A stretch of 64,000 nucleotides of DNA from Sulfitobacter noctilucicola (GTDB lineage: Bacteria > Pseudomonadota > Alphaproteobacteria > Rhodobacterales > Rhodobacteraceae), in NCBI RefSeq assembly GCF_000622385.1, contig NZ_JASD01000008.1, forward strand, positions 310,001 to 374,000. The letters are read 5' to 3'. How positions within the stretch are numbered: position 1 is the stretch's first letter; the number at the start of each line of letters is the position of its first letter. The notes under the pieces are model-generated. The model searched no databases, was not told where the DNA came from, and worked only from the letters and a program-made list of their open reading frames with translations. Below, in pieces: positions 8,962 through 17,969 of this stretch. The position numbers were made by a program, and so were the translations under genes.

Positions 8962-9915
8962 ATGGGACGTCTGATCCGCATCATAGGAACGATATTGGCC
9001 CTGACATGTCTTGGGTATCTCGTTGTTCAGCGTGCGCCCAAGCTCCCACCGCTTGAACTGTCGTCGCCTGTTCTGTGGGCAGCACTTGCGGTTTCACTCT
9101 TTTGCTACGTGCTTTCTCAATGCGCGGCCGCGGAGGCGTGGCGGTCTATTCTGTCCCTCTGGGCCGTAAGGATCGCGCCAAAGCTTGCCTGGGGTCAAAC
9201 GATGGTGTCGCAGATTGGGAAGTATATTCCCGGAAACGTCGCCCATCTCTTTGGCCGAGTGGTCATTGCACGGCGCGACGGCGTTGCCAGTAGCGTCCTT
9301 GCCGCCTCTATGGTGCTGGAAGTTGCGGTTACACTTGGCGTCGGTCTCGCAGTGGCGGGCGTGCTCTTTATCGTGGAGCCCGATGCCATTCCAAATCTTG
9401 CGGCGACATATCCGGATTTCGGCGCTCAACTTTTGCCCGTTTTGTTCGCGGTTGTTGTGGCGATCGGTGTCGGGGCTGGTGTCATTGTTCTAAAGTCGCG
9501 GCTGCAATCGCTGGGCGTGAAAAGGCCATCGGTTTCTGACCTAGTCCGCCCTCTTGCCCTGCATCTCGCCAGCTTTGTCATTCTGGGTGTCTCCCTTTGG
9601 GCGGCAGCGCTTGCAATCGCACCTGACTTTACCCCCGACCTTGTGACCTGCACGTTGATCTTTGCGCTTGCCTGGGCGGCCGGGTTTATCGTGCCCGGTG
9701 CGCCGGGCGGTATCGGGATCCGTGACAGTATTATCGTGCTGGGCCTTGCCGTCTCTATGGGTGAAGGATCAGGGCTCGCGGTCGCACTTCTCCATCGGGC
9801 GATTTCGATCTGTGGCGATGTGATTACTTTTGCCATCGGATGGAATATGCGCCGTGTCGGAGAGGATAAAACTCCTTCGATTAATGCCGCATGCACGCCA
9901 GTACCCACCGACTGA
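8962..9915 (+). CDS. LPG-synthase-TM (UPF0104/AglD-like) membrane protein
   Basis: A polytopic membrane protein of 317 residues matching the lysylphosphatidylglycerol-synthase transmembrane family. The family signatures QIGKYIPGNV (about 87-96) and VPGAPGGIGIRDS (about 248-260) are present. The catalytic lysyl-transfer domain of MprF is absent; stand-alone members of this family occur in glycan clusters and are suspected lipid flippases or accessory factors. It is the last gene of the co-directional cluster and follows the methyltransferase by 2 bp. Role in moving or modifying the lipid-linked product is inference. Confidence 0.82.
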   Translation: MGRLIRIIGTILALTCLGYLVVQRAPKLPPLELSSPVLWAALAVSLFCYVLSQCAAAEAWRSILSLWAVRIAPKLAWGQTMVSQIGKYIPGNVAHLFGRVVIARRDGVASSVLAASMVLEVAVTLGVGLAVAGVLFIVEPDAIPNLAATYPDFGAQLLPVLFAVVVAIGVGAGVIVLKSRLQSLGVKRPSVSDLVRPLALHLASFVILGVSLWAAALAIAPDFTPDLVTCTLIFALAWAAGFIVPGAPGGIGIRDSIIVLGLAVSMGEGSGLAVALLHRAISICGDVITFAIGWNMRRVGEDKTPSINAACTPVPTD

Positions 9916-9985
9916 GGAGGTATTAGCCATTCCAGATCGTGATCGGCCACTATCGGGTTCGCGCGAACTCTTGTCTAAAAGAACG

Positions 9986-10840
9986 CTAGTCCCGACGTTT
10001 CTCCAGCAGCAAGGATGCCAAACCCAGCAGAGCTGAAACGACGATCAGCAGTAAAGATACTGCATTCAATACTGGGGTCGATCCTAACTTGAGCCGGTCG
10101 AACATCGTGATTGTAAGCGGTGCATCAGAACCGACCAGCATCAGTGTGGTGTTGAAATTCTCGAAGCTCATCAAGACAGCGACAACGCCTGCTGCTCCCA
10201 TCGCAGGGTAGAGAAACGGGAGGGTGATCGCGCGTATCGCGCCCCACTTTGTAGCGCCAAGGTTCAAAGCCGCTTCTTCCAGAGCGGGATCGAACTTTTG
10301 CAGTCGGGCAGAAATGACGAGCGTTGCAAATGTGGTGATGAACGAGAACTGCCCCAGCACCACCAAAATCAGACCGGGTCGCAGACCATCGAACCACAGG
10401 CCCGTCGCGTCTTCCAGATTGTTGGCAACCGATGAGGTGAAGACCAGTATCGAGATGCCAAGAATAATTCCCGGAATGATCAAGGGCAGCAACATCAGAA
10501 TATAAAGAAAACCTTTACCCCGGAATTCGTGACGCACAAACAAGAACGCATTGCAGGTGCCGACCGCGACAGACAGCACAGAAACCCAGAATGCAACGAT
10601 GCCCGAAGTTACGATAGAACGCAGGATCGGACGCTCGTGAAAGACCCCGATGTAAGGCGCTTCATCACCAAAAAACCACGCCCAAGTAAATCCTTCCCAT
10701 GGTAGCGAGGGAAAGACTGAATCGTTGAAGGCAAAAACGCAGACGGTAATCAGCGGCAGCGCAAGAAAAATAAAAAACAGCGCGACATAGGCCCTGTAAG
10801 TCCACTTGAATGTGGTGCTTTGAGGAATGCCGATAATCAT
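9986..10840 (-). CDS. potC: Polyamine-type ABC transporter permease (PotC-like)
   Basis: A 284-residue inner-membrane permease with six predicted helices and the binding-protein-dependent EAA loop (EEAALNLGATKWGAIRAITL), which docks onto the ATPase. Order and sequence fit the second permease of spermidine/putrescine-type (PotABCD/PotFGHI) importers. The start overlaps the stop of the upstream permease by 4 bp. The pot label rests on family resemblance; related importers carry other cationic or small organic solutes. It is the last gene of the operon. A 70-bp gap separates it from the convergent glycan operon, with no obvious terminator. Confidence 0.87.
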   Translation of the reverse strand: MIIGIPQSTTFKWTYRAYVALFFIFLALPLITVCVFAFNDSVFPSLPWEGFTWAWFFGDEAPYIGVFHERPILRSIVTSGIVAFWVSVLSVAVGTCNAFLFVRHEFRGKGFLYILMLLPLIIPGIILGISILVFTSSVANNLEDATGLWFDGLRPGLILVVLGQFSFITTFATLVISARLQKFDPALEEAALNLGATKWGAIRAITLPFLYPAMGAAGVVAVLMSFENFNTTLMLVGSDAPLTITMFDRLKLGSTPVLNAVSLLLIVVSALLGLASLLLEKRRD

Positions 10841-11700
10841 GACTGCGCCATGGTCTTGCCCAAGGATTGGCCGGTCAGTTTCAAACCGACAAAGACGATG
10901 AGCGAAGACAACCCAAGCAGCAAAAAGCCGAAGGCCGAACCCAACTCCCAGTTAAAGCGGGTGATGAACTGGCTGTAAATAAGACCTGTGAACCAAAGGC
11001 TGTCTTTGCCGCCCAGCAGGATCGGGGTCAGATAATTGCCTAACGACAGCATGAAGACCACGATGCAGCCCGACACGATGCCGGGCATTGCATGTGGAAT
11101 AACGATCTCGCGCAGGATTGCCACGCTGCTGGCACCCAGATCATATCCCGCCTCGATCAGACTGTCGTCAAGGCTGTCCAATGTCGTGACCAGCGGCACC
11201 ACCATGAACAGCATGGACGTGTAAACCAGACCCACCATGATCGCCGCATCGTTATAAAGCATTTCGACCGGCGCATCGGCCAAACCGATATATTGAAGCA
11301 CATTGGAAAATACGCCCGTTTCGCGCAGCAGGATCATCCATCCGAAGGTACGGACAAGCTCGCTTACCCAGAAAGGGATCAGACACATCAGGAACAGCGT
11401 GGTCTTGCTGCGGCCTCGGGTCAATTTCGCGATGTAGTAGGCGATGGGAAAGCCGATCAGCAATGTCAGAACCGTCGCAGATATCGACATATAGGCGGTA
11501 CGCGCAAAAGTGTTCCAATAGAGCGGTTCGTTGAAGAAAACCGCATAGTTTGCAAAGCTGGTTTCGTACTCGCGCACCCCGACTTTTTCGCGCAGGGACA
11601 CAATGAACATCCCCACATGTGGCAGGATGATCAGCGTCACCAGCCACAGCAAAAGCGGGGCAAGGAGCAGATAAAAGGTGAGTTTCGAGCGATCAGCCAA
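10837..11700 (-). CDS. potB: Polyamine-type ABC transporter permease (PotB-like)
   Basis: A membrane permease with the EAA loop (IEAGYDLGASSVAILREIV), the partner of the PotC-like subunit. I place the start at a TTG at 11700, which gives LADRSKLTFYLLLAPLLLW at the N-terminus and an 8-bp overlap with the ATPase gene stop. An ATG at 11751 would add 17 residues (MTRCIINGNRSRHGFIP) that lie within the ATPase gene and do not look like a permease N-terminus, but it cannot be excluded. Translational coupling to the ATPase gene is likely either way. Confidence 0.83.
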   Translation of the reverse strand: MADRSKLTFYLLLAPLLLWLVTLIILPHVGMFIVSLREKVGVREYETSFANYAVFFNEPLYWNTFARTAYMSISATVLTLLIGFPIAYYIAKLTRGRSKTTLFLMCLIPFWVSELVRTFGWMILLRETGVFSNVLQYIGLADAPVEMLYNDAAIMVGLVYTSMLFMVVPLVTTLDSLDDSLIEAGYDLGASSVAILREIVIPHAMPGIVSGCIVVFMLSLGNYLTPILLGGKDSLWFTGLIYSQFITRFNWELGSAFGFLLLGLSSLIVFVGLKLTGQSLGKTMAQS

Positions 11701-12787
11701 GGGAATAAACCCGTGTCTGCTCCGGTTCCCATTGATAATGCACCGTGTCACCTTGTGTCAGATCACGGAATTCTCCGGTTTGCGGCAGGGCAACGCTGAT
11801 CTCTGAACCGCTTTGACCATCACGCAAAAGCACCTGTGAATTCGCGCCGTTAAAAAGCACGCTTTGCACAAGCCCCTCGCCCCCGTTTACAGCAGTGCCC
11901 CCTTCATCGCGCGAAAGTCGCACGGCTTCGGGCCGGACAAACACCTCCGCCTTGTCGCCCCTGGACAGACCTTTTGCTGCTGCGATTGCCTTTACCGGTC
12001 TACCCTGTTCGGTCCGCAGCGTGAGCAGGCTGCCACTCACGTCCTCGACCGTGGCGGCAATTTTGTTCGCCTCCCCCACAAAACCTGCGACAAACGCAGT
12101 TTGAGGCTCGTAATAGAGATCCTTTGCCGAGCCCACTTGTTCAAAGACACCGTGGTTCATCACCGCAATTTGATCTGACATCACCAAGGCCTCTGACTGA
12201 TCATGAGTGATGTAGACAAAGGTTGTGTTGAACTCGGATTGCAGCTGCTTCAGCTCGATCTTCATATGCTCGCGCAACTTCAGATCCAAAGCGCCGAGGG
12301 GTTCATCCAGCAGCAACACGTCCGGTTCCAGAATCATGCAGCGCGCAATTGCGACCCGCTGCTTTTGCCCCCCGGACAGCGAACTAACGGCCCGATCAGC
12401 CACACCGCCAAGGCCGACACGCTGCAGAACCCGTTCGACCTGTTTCTTTATGTCTGTCTTGTTCACGCCGCGTTGGCGCAGCCCGAAACCTACGTTGGCC
12501 CCGATGTTCATCATCGGAAAAAGGGCAAGGTGCTGAAACACCATAGACACCGGTCGTTGATTTGGTGGCACATCCACGACCGAGCGCCCCTTGATCAACA
12601 GATCACCCCCCGAAGGTTTCTGGAAACCAGCGATCATGCGCAAAAGCGTCGTCTTACCACAGCCAGATGGCCCGAGAATCGAGAAAAACTTGCCCTGCGG
12701 CACGCTAAAACTGACGTTGTCCACGGCCTTGAAATTATCGAAATTCTTCGAGATTTCACGACATTCAAGGTCGGGTGTTTCATGCAT
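11693..12787 (-). CDS. potA: Polyamine-type ABC transporter ATP-binding protein (PotA-like)
   Basis: A 364-residue ATPase subunit. The N-terminal nucleotide-binding domain shows Walker A GPSGCGKTT (38-46), signature LSGGQKQRVAIARC and Walker B LLLDEPLGALD. The C-terminal 120 residues form the TOBE/OB regulatory domain usual in PotA, MalK and FbpC. It lies between the binding-protein gene, separated by a strong terminator-like hairpin, and the two permeases, so transcript levels probably drop before this gene. Substrate specificity comes from the binding protein. Confidence 0.88.
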   Translation of the reverse strand: MHETPDLECREISKNFDNFKAVDNVSFSVPQGKFFSILGPSGCGKTTLLRMIAGFQKPSGGDLLIKGRSVVDVPPNQRPVSMVFQHLALFPMMNIGANVGFGLRQRGVNKTDIKKQVERVLQRVGLGGVADRAVSSLSGGQKQRVAIARCMILEPDVLLLDEPLGALDLKLREHMKIELKQLQSEFNTTFVYITHDQSEALVMSDQIAVMNHGVFEQVGSAKDLYYEPQTAFVAGFVGEANKIAATVEDVSGSLLTLRTEQGRPVKAIAAAKGLSRGDKAEVFVRPEAVRLSRDEGGTAVNGGEGLVQSVLFNGANSQVLLRDGQSGSEISVALPQTGEFRDLTQGDTVHYQWEPEQTRVYSLG

Positions 12788-12807
12788 GCGCGGGGCCTTT
12801 AATTAAA

Positions 12808-12838
12808 ACGGGAAGCGCGGCAACCGCGCTTCCCTTTC
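12808..12838 (-). terminator. Hairpin between binding-protein gene and potA
   Basis: A perfect 11-bp inverted repeat GGGAAGCGCGG / CCGCGCTTCCC (12810-12820 and 12824-12834) with a 3-base loop. On the minus strand it is followed by GTTTTAATT. It fits a leaky rho-independent terminator or mRNA-stabilising element that keeps the periplasmic protein more abundant than the membrane complex. Confidence 0.8.
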
Positions 12839-12854
12839 ATCACGTCAGAACCGA

Positions 12855-13907
12855 TTAGTTGGCCGCGTTGATCCGGTCAAGTGCAGCACCTTCCAGTGCC
12901 TCAAGGCCCGCCGGAACGGTTGGGTACCACTTGATGTTGTCGATGGCTTCCTGTGGAAAGCTGGCCTGATACTTGGCTTTCAGGGCATCATCGACGTTCG
13001 CATCACCACCCTGAGATGCCGTGAAGTTTCCGGCTGATGAAGTGATCATCGCCGCAACTTCCGGCTTCATCACGAAGTTGATCCACGCATAAGCCGCATC
13101 ATCGGCCCGACCGCGTGCCGGCAGAACGAATGTATCAATCCATCCCAGTGCGCCGGAAGCCGGTGCGACAAATGTGATGTCCTTGTTATCGTCGTTTAGC
13201 TGCCAGCCGCCGGTATCCCAAGCCATTGAGGCTACGACCTCGCCCGAACGCAGCAGGTTTTTCAACTCGTCGCCGCCATCCCAGTAGGTTTTTACGTTGG
13301 GCTTACACTCGACCAGCTTGGCCTCGACCTTGTCGAGGATATCTTTGTAGGCAGCCTCGTCACCGTAGGCCGCAAAGGGGTCAAGCCCCATGGAATAAGC
13401 AAAGCCAATCAGGGTCGGGCGTTTCAAACGATAGGACACTTTACCCGCGACACTATCGCCGCACAGGTCGGTATAGTCCTTCACATCACCGGCCATCGCG
13501 GTGTTCACGACCAGACCGGAAGTACCCCAGACATGCGGGACGGCATAGACTTCGCCTTCAACCGTCGTATTGCCTTTTGTGGCCTCCAGCATTGAAGGAA
13601 TGAACAGGCTTGCGTCGATCTTGGACATATCCAGCGGCTTGTAGATACCGAATTCGGCTTGCGGGCCCGCGATGCGGTCCTGGCTCGGCTGGGCAAGGTC
13701 AAAGCCCCCGCCGTTCGTCGCCCGCAGCTTGGCAATCATCTCTTCGTTGTTGGATTTGGTCACTTCGACGGTGTGGCCCGTTTCCTCTTCAAACATCGCG
13801 ATGACATCTTCTGGCGCGTAGCCGCCCCAAGTCAACAACCGCAGCGTATCCGCTTGCGCTTGTGAGCAAATCGCCAATGCGGCAACGGTCGATAGAAATA
13901 GCTTCAT
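12855..13907 (-). CDS. potD: Polyamine-type ABC substrate-binding protein (PotD/PotF-like)
   Basis: A 350-residue secreted binding protein. The signal peptide is clear (MKLFLSTVAALAICSQAQA, cleavage after about residue 19). The mature N-terminus TLRLLTWGGYAPEDVIAMFE is typical of spermidine/putrescine binding proteins. The mid-region has aromatic and acidic residues that line the ligand site in PotD (WDTGGW, SAGNF), but ligand identity cannot be fixed. It is the first gene of the importer operon, and the promoter must lie in the following 300 bases. The gene is the last one left of the suspected island boundary at 14223. Confidence 0.87.
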   Translation of the reverse strand: MKLFLSTVAALAICSQAQADTLRLLTWGGYAPEDVIAMFEEETGHTVEVTKSNNEEMIAKLRATNGGGFDLAQPSQDRIAGPQAEFGIYKPLDMSKIDASLFIPSMLEATKGNTTVEGEVYAVPHVWGTSGLVVNTAMAGDVKDYTDLCGDSVAGKVSYRLKRPTLIGFAYSMGLDPFAAYGDEAAYKDILDKVEAKLVECKPNVKTYWDGGDELKNLLRSGEVVASMAWDTGGWQLNDDNKDITFVAPASGALGWIDTFVLPARGRADDAAYAWINFVMKPEVAAMITSSAGNFTASQGGDANVDDALKAKYQASFPQEAIDNIKWYPTVPAGLEALEGAALDRINAAN

Positions 13908-14571
13908 GGGTGTTTCTCCAGTTTATGCCGACGCGGTCTGGCCGCGACGGACTCCCCTGTCCGTAGTCAGTTCGTATGACACTTCTGTGACATCGGACGT
14001 TGTTGTTGCCGCGAGATCAACACCGTCTGCCGCCTATGTCAAAGAATATCCTTAGGGAGACGGCGGTTATAGTGATGGGAGGAGCTCATTGACTTCGAAT
14101 TCTAAAGTCGGGCACGCCGCAATGAAGCGGCTAACGGGTTATCTGTTGTAACCAAATTACGAAAAATGGCTACCCTGATAGAATGCACTGCGAAAAATCG
14201 AGGCAAACACCACAATCGAAATATAAAAGGCCGCCCAAAGCGACTCGATAAAATCGTTAAGATAAGTGAAGGTGGCGGACCGAGGAGGATTTACACCCAC
14301 ACCACAAAGCATTGTTTTATATAAATGAATTTCTTTCATAATTTGTCACACCGATGCACTGTCTTTCACGGCTTCAGCAATCAACCGGCAAGACGCGGAA
14401 CGAAGGGGGCGTTCGCCGCAGTGTCGCCGATGTCTGTCTGGAACAACCCAGCCAAGAACCCGGAGCTCGATTATATCCGTTTGATTAGAAAATGACCTCA
14501 AAGACTTGTGCGTCGAGCAAAAAAACCGTTCTTTGCGTCCGTGCCCATACTGGAATTATGAAAGAACGAAG
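13908..14571. other. Gene-free region spanning the left island boundary
   Basis: The first part (13908-14150) should carry the promoter of the minus-strand importer operon. It then holds the tRNA-Arg 3' fragment (14223-14291), which I take as the left attachment-site relic. A 60-codon open frame across that fragment (14157-14339) is not credible as a gene. Nothing else was recognised up to the acetyltransferase start. Confidence 0.6.
14223..14291 (-). repeat. Partial tRNA-Arg copy with terminator: left attachment-site relic
   Basis: Bases 14272-14291 are identical to 44352-44371, which is the 3' end of tRNA-Arg including CCA. The similarity continues leftward through the tRNA terminator: the 16 bases from 14223 are identical to those from 44304, with scattered mismatches in between. 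Both copies face the same way, so they are direct repeats about 30 kb apart. The 5' half of the tRNA is missing here. That is the pattern left when an element integrates into a tRNA 3' end. It could alternatively be a decayed tRNA duplicate. Confidence 0.8.
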
Positions 14572-15372
14572 ATGACACGGATTGTTTCGTTTTCAGGATC
14601 CGGCCTTGACCTGGGTGCTCTACATTGCGCCATGCTTGCCGCGTTTTCTGACTATGTCGTTCCTTTGCAACCAGATGCGGACACGTTCAAAGCGGCGCTG
14701 AGTTCCAGAGGTTTTGACCCCGAGGCGTCCTTCGTTGCCGTTGACAATGATGAAGTCATCGGGTTCTGGAACGTCGCGACGCGGAACACCAAAAGGTATC
14801 TGATAGGCAGCGGAACACGGATCGAGCACAGAGGCCGCGGATTAGCGTCTCGTTTGGGTATGGCGGCGATATGTGTGGCCGAGAATGCTGGAATCAAGAG
14901 CTTTTGGCTTGAGGTTATCGAGGGCAACACAGGCGCTGAACGTCTCTATCGGAAGCTGGGATTTGATGTGACCAGAAAGCTCGACTGCTATCGGCTTGAT
15001 CATCCATCTCCTGATCGGTCCTCATGCGAATTGTCGGATTTTGACACCGTGGCCAATGTCATTCAGCGGTATTCGACCTGGGAGCCAACTTGGCAAAACG
15101 CCACGGAATGCCTTTACGGCGCGCAGCTGACATCTTTCTTACATGAAGAAGGCGGCGTCATCGTCGGCGCAGGTGGCCTCGTGCATCAGATTGCCGCCAG
15201 CGAACCCTCGGCTTTGGAAGACCTCCTCGCTGCGGCAGCCACAGTCGGCTCGCTGACATTGGTCAATGTCGATACCGCTGACAACGTCTTGTGTTCTCTT
15301 GTGCAGAAGCTTGGGGCTCATCGTTTTATCGTTCAGTCTGAAATGCGCCTGTCGTTGCCAAAAGTCTTCTAG
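14572..15372 (+). CDS. GNAT-family N-acetyltransferase
   Basis: About 266 residues from the ATG at 14572; a GTG at 14506 in frame would add 22 unlikely residues. The N-terminal 150 residues form a GNAT domain with the acetyl-CoA loop IEHRGRGLASRLG (R/Q-x-x-G-x-G/A pattern) and a late NTGAERLYRKLGF segment typical of motif B. The remaining 110 residues look like a second, degenerate GNAT-like half without the acetyl-CoA motif. The substrate is unknown. It is the first gene inside the left boundary of the suspected island, and transcribed away from it. Confidence 0.8.
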   Translation: MTRIVSFSGSGLDLGALHCAMLAAFSDYVVPLQPDADTFKAALSSRGFDPEASFVAVDNDEVIGFWNVATRNTKRYLIGSGTRIEHRGRGLASRLGMAAICVAENAGIKSFWLEVIEGNTGAERLYRKLGFDVTRKLDCYRLDHPSPDRSSCELSDFDTVANVIQRYSTWEPTWQNATECLYGAQLTSFLHEEGGVIVGAGGLVHQIAASEPSALEDLLAAAATVGSLTLVNVDTADNVLCSLVQKLGAHRFIVQSEMRLSLPKVF

Positions 15373-15794
15373 AGGTCCTTCGAGCCCGGTGCCGCATCAA
15401 GCAGTTTGGGCTCTTCTGAAACCTTCGCCACAAAGTATACGAACGGCCGTTCTAGGAACGGATGCCGTTTGCTGAGGAGCCCTTGAACTGGTAAAACGCA
15501 GGCCCAGCCGACATCCTGGTACTTTCAACCAACGACTGCTTCCAAAATAACGCTATCGCGGCGCAAAGAACATCGGGCCGTTTGCTGACATACTCTGCTA
15601 AGGGTAGATGGCAGTGGCTTGATTGGCTTCGCCGACATTTATTCGTAGCCAAAGTAAGCGATCAGGCTTGACCGGTAACATGTAAAATTTCGAATATTGG
15701 TATCGATCAGGCGTTAGGGGATCCTTGAATGCAGCCGTCAAAATAAATTCTAAGCATTCGGTTCTAATTCACAATAGATGGGGTCAGAACGTGA
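15373..15794. other. Gene-free region after the acetyltransferase
   Basis: No gene is supported in these 420 bases. A perfect 12-bp palindrome, GAACGGCCGTTC, sits at 15441-15452. The stretch lies between two 3' ends and looks like degraded sequence. Confidence 0.4.
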
Positions 15795-17165
15795 TCAGCG
15801 GGCTAAAGGTATCGTTAACTTGATTGACGCGCCCGATGTACCTTCCAGAAGTTCCAAACGCCCGTCATGATTTTGCATCACTCTACTGGCGATCGGCAAG
15901 CCCAATCCACTGCCCGGCCCTCCGCCCGCTTGGGAAAAGCGGCTGAGCGCTTCAATGTGCCGATCTACGGGGATGCCGATGCCATCATCACTAACAATTA
16001 AAACTGCATTCGATCCGTCCGCCGACAAATCAAGTGTAATCTGTGTCAGGTCTGGCCCGCCATGAGTGATTGAATTGGTAAGCAGGTTCAGCACAGCTTC
16101 TTGCAGCATGATGGTATCTGCGGTGACGATTACATTCTCTGTCGGAAGGGCATAGATCAGCTCGACGCTACTCTGCGGGTTTTGCTGACTGAAAACAGTC
16201 CCGACGTAGCGGACAAAGGCACCCAGTTCGACGGGCAAACCTGAACGAAGAATATCTGCACCACTCGCGCGTTCGAATGACAAAAGTTTGTTCGTCAGAT
16301 CACTGGCCTCTTTTGCCGCAAGAAGGAGTTCAGCACTGCGCCTTTGCGCGGCTTTCGCCGTTGGTGCGTTCTCAACAGCTTCAGCGAGCGCGAGCACGCC
16401 CGCAACGGGGTTCCGAAGTTGGTGCGCGGCGTTAGAGATGAATTCATCTTTGGAACTGATCCTTCGCGAAATGCGGTCGAGCAAAGCATTGAGCGTACTC
16501 ACGAGCCCCTGCGCTTCTACAGGCACAGCACGGCGGATGGGCTTAAGCTCGGTTGGGCTTCGTTCTGCGATGGCGCGTTCGAGATCAAGCAGGGGGCGCA
16601 GTCCCAGCCCGACGCCAAACCAGACCACCACAGCGACACAAAGCACAAGCAGTGTAATCACGGCAAAGGAGCGTGACAGGACATCGCGCACAAAGCTGCT
16701 GCGAACCTGCGCGCTTTGCCAGACTGTGATACTGAAAACACCCGCCACACCACTGACCACGGTACTGTCGCGATAGCGCAATACGCGCACGTTTTCACTT
16801 TGATAGGTGCTGTTGTAATACTGAGGGTCGGTTGGCCCATCGCGCAAGGCGCTTGGCAGAACCGGCGGCGTTGAGTAACCGGTCACAAACACCCCGTCAG
16901 GCGCATAAACATGGTAGAAGATAGGCCCGCCGGACGTGTCGTTTAAAAGCCGCTGCGTAGAGGGGCTGATCGCGTCGCCATCCGACAAGGCCACATCGCG
17001 TGAGATTGCAAGCGCTGCGGACAAGAGACCGCGGTCGAAAATGTTTTCAGCCCGGTCTGTCGTTGTATCGAATTGCCACGCAGCAGCGATAAGAGAGATG
17101 ACCAGAAGCGGCGGTAGAATGATCAAGGTAAGCCGCGCGCGCAGGGACTTTAGCTTCATTGTCAT
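15795..17165 (-). CDS. tctE: TctE-like sensor histidine kinase
   Basis: A 456-residue membrane kinase, started at the ATG at 17165 because it overlaps the response-regulator stop as ATGA. There are two membrane helices (about 10-30 and 165-188) flanking a periplasmic sensor domain of the 2CSK_N/TctE type. The H-box is NAAHQLRNPVAG with the phospho-accepting His, the N-box LNLLTNSITHGG, and the G-boxes DDGIGIP and GSGLGLPIA. TctE homologues sense tricarboxylates and activate the adjacent Tct transporter. Here the divergent neighbour is tctC, supporting that role. No HAMP domain is obvious. Confidence 0.87.
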   Translation of the reverse strand: MTMKLKSLRARLTLIILPPLLVISLIAAAWQFDTTTDRAENIFDRGLLSAALAISRDVALSDGDAISPSTQRLLNDTSGGPIFYHVYAPDGVFVTGYSTPPVLPSALRDGPTDPQYYNSTYQSENVRVLRYRDSTVVSGVAGVFSITVWQSAQVRSSFVRDVLSRSFAVITLLVLCVAVVVWFGVGLGLRPLLDLERAIAERSPTELKPIRRAVPVEAQGLVSTLNALLDRISRRISSKDEFISNAAHQLRNPVAGVLALAEAVENAPTAKAAQRRSAELLLAAKEASDLTNKLLSFERASGADILRSGLPVELGAFVRYVGTVFSQQNPQSSVELIYALPTENVIVTADTIMLQEAVLNLLTNSITHGGPDLTQITLDLSADGSNAVLIVSDDGIGIPVDRHIEALSRFSQAGGGPGSGLGLPIASRVMQNHDGRLELLEGTSGASIKLTIPLAR

Positions 17166-17830
17166 GTCTCGGCTGACATCTGGTACCCGAGACCGCGCCG
17201 CGTACGGATCGTGATCCCGTATTGTTTCAGGCGGCTGCGCAAGCGCGAAACATAGACTTCGACAACAGTCTCTTCGACATCGGCCCCCACGCCATAGACA
17301 TGATCCAGAACGGCGGTTTTTGAAACCGTGCGCCCTTCCACCGCTAAGAGACATTCAAAGACAGACATCTCGCGGCGCGGTAGGTCTATTTCGGTCTGAC
17401 CGTCGAACAACTGCCGCGCAGCAGGGTCAAACTGCAACGCGCCGAAAGTGCGTAACTGTTGCTGGGGGATATCACGCCTGCGCAACAGGGCCCGCACACG
17501 CGCCTCCAGCTCTGCCATCTCGAACGGTTTGATCAGGTAATCGTCCGCCCCCGCATCAAGGCCCGTCACCCGATCTTCTGTATCCGCTCGCGCGGTAAGT
17601 AGGATCACCGGTCTGGTATCGCCCCGCCCGCGCATTTGCTTGAGCAGCGACAGCCCGTCCTGACCTGGCAGATTGATATCAAGGATAACCAAATCAGCCT
17701 GATCACGGGCCAGATACCCCTCCGCTGCGCTGCCGTCATGCAGCACATCTACAGCATGGCCAGCGTCCTCAAGACGGTAGTTAATACCCTTTGCAAGGCT
17801 GACGTTATCCTCGACCAGTGTGATCCGCAC
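17162..17830 (-). CDS. tctD: TctD-like OmpR-family response regulator
   Basis: About 222 residues from the GTG at 17830 (MRITLVEDN...); an ATG at 17854 would add eight residues. The receiver domain has the acidic pair E7/D8, phospho-acceptor D51 (LVILDINLPGQDG), the Thr in LLTAR and Lys in DDYLIKPF. The C-terminal winged helix ends with YVSRLRSRLKQYGITIRTRRGLGYQM, the typical OmpR/PhoB recognition region. It is the first gene of a two-gene operon with the kinase, divergent from tctC across about 115 bp, which should hold both promoters and its binding sites. Confidence 0.88.
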   Translation of the reverse strand: MRITLVEDNVSLAKGINYRLEDAGHAVDVLHDGSAAEGYLARDQADLVILDINLPGQDGLSLLKQMRGRGDTRPVILLTARADTEDRVTGLDAGADDYLIKPFEMAELEARVRALLRRRDIPQQQLRTFGALQFDPAARQLFDGQTEIDLPRREMSVFECLLAVEGRTVSKTAVLDHVYGVGADVEETVVEVYVSRLRSRLKQYGITIRTRRGLGYQMSAET

Positions 17831-17969
17831 GTTGAATGAATCCCGATAATGCAAGTCTGGTGCAAGGTTCGCAGGTCAAAAGGCATACATCAACCGGGGG
17901 CGGACACCCCCGGAACGATTCGAAATTGGCCCCTTTGGGAGAAGGGGCATGCAAAACCGGGAGGAATAT

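Noticed and set aside
14157..14339. Possible 60-residue minus-strand gene
   Set aside because: It runs through the tRNA-Arg 3' fragment and its terminator, has no ribosome binding site and no protein-like composition.
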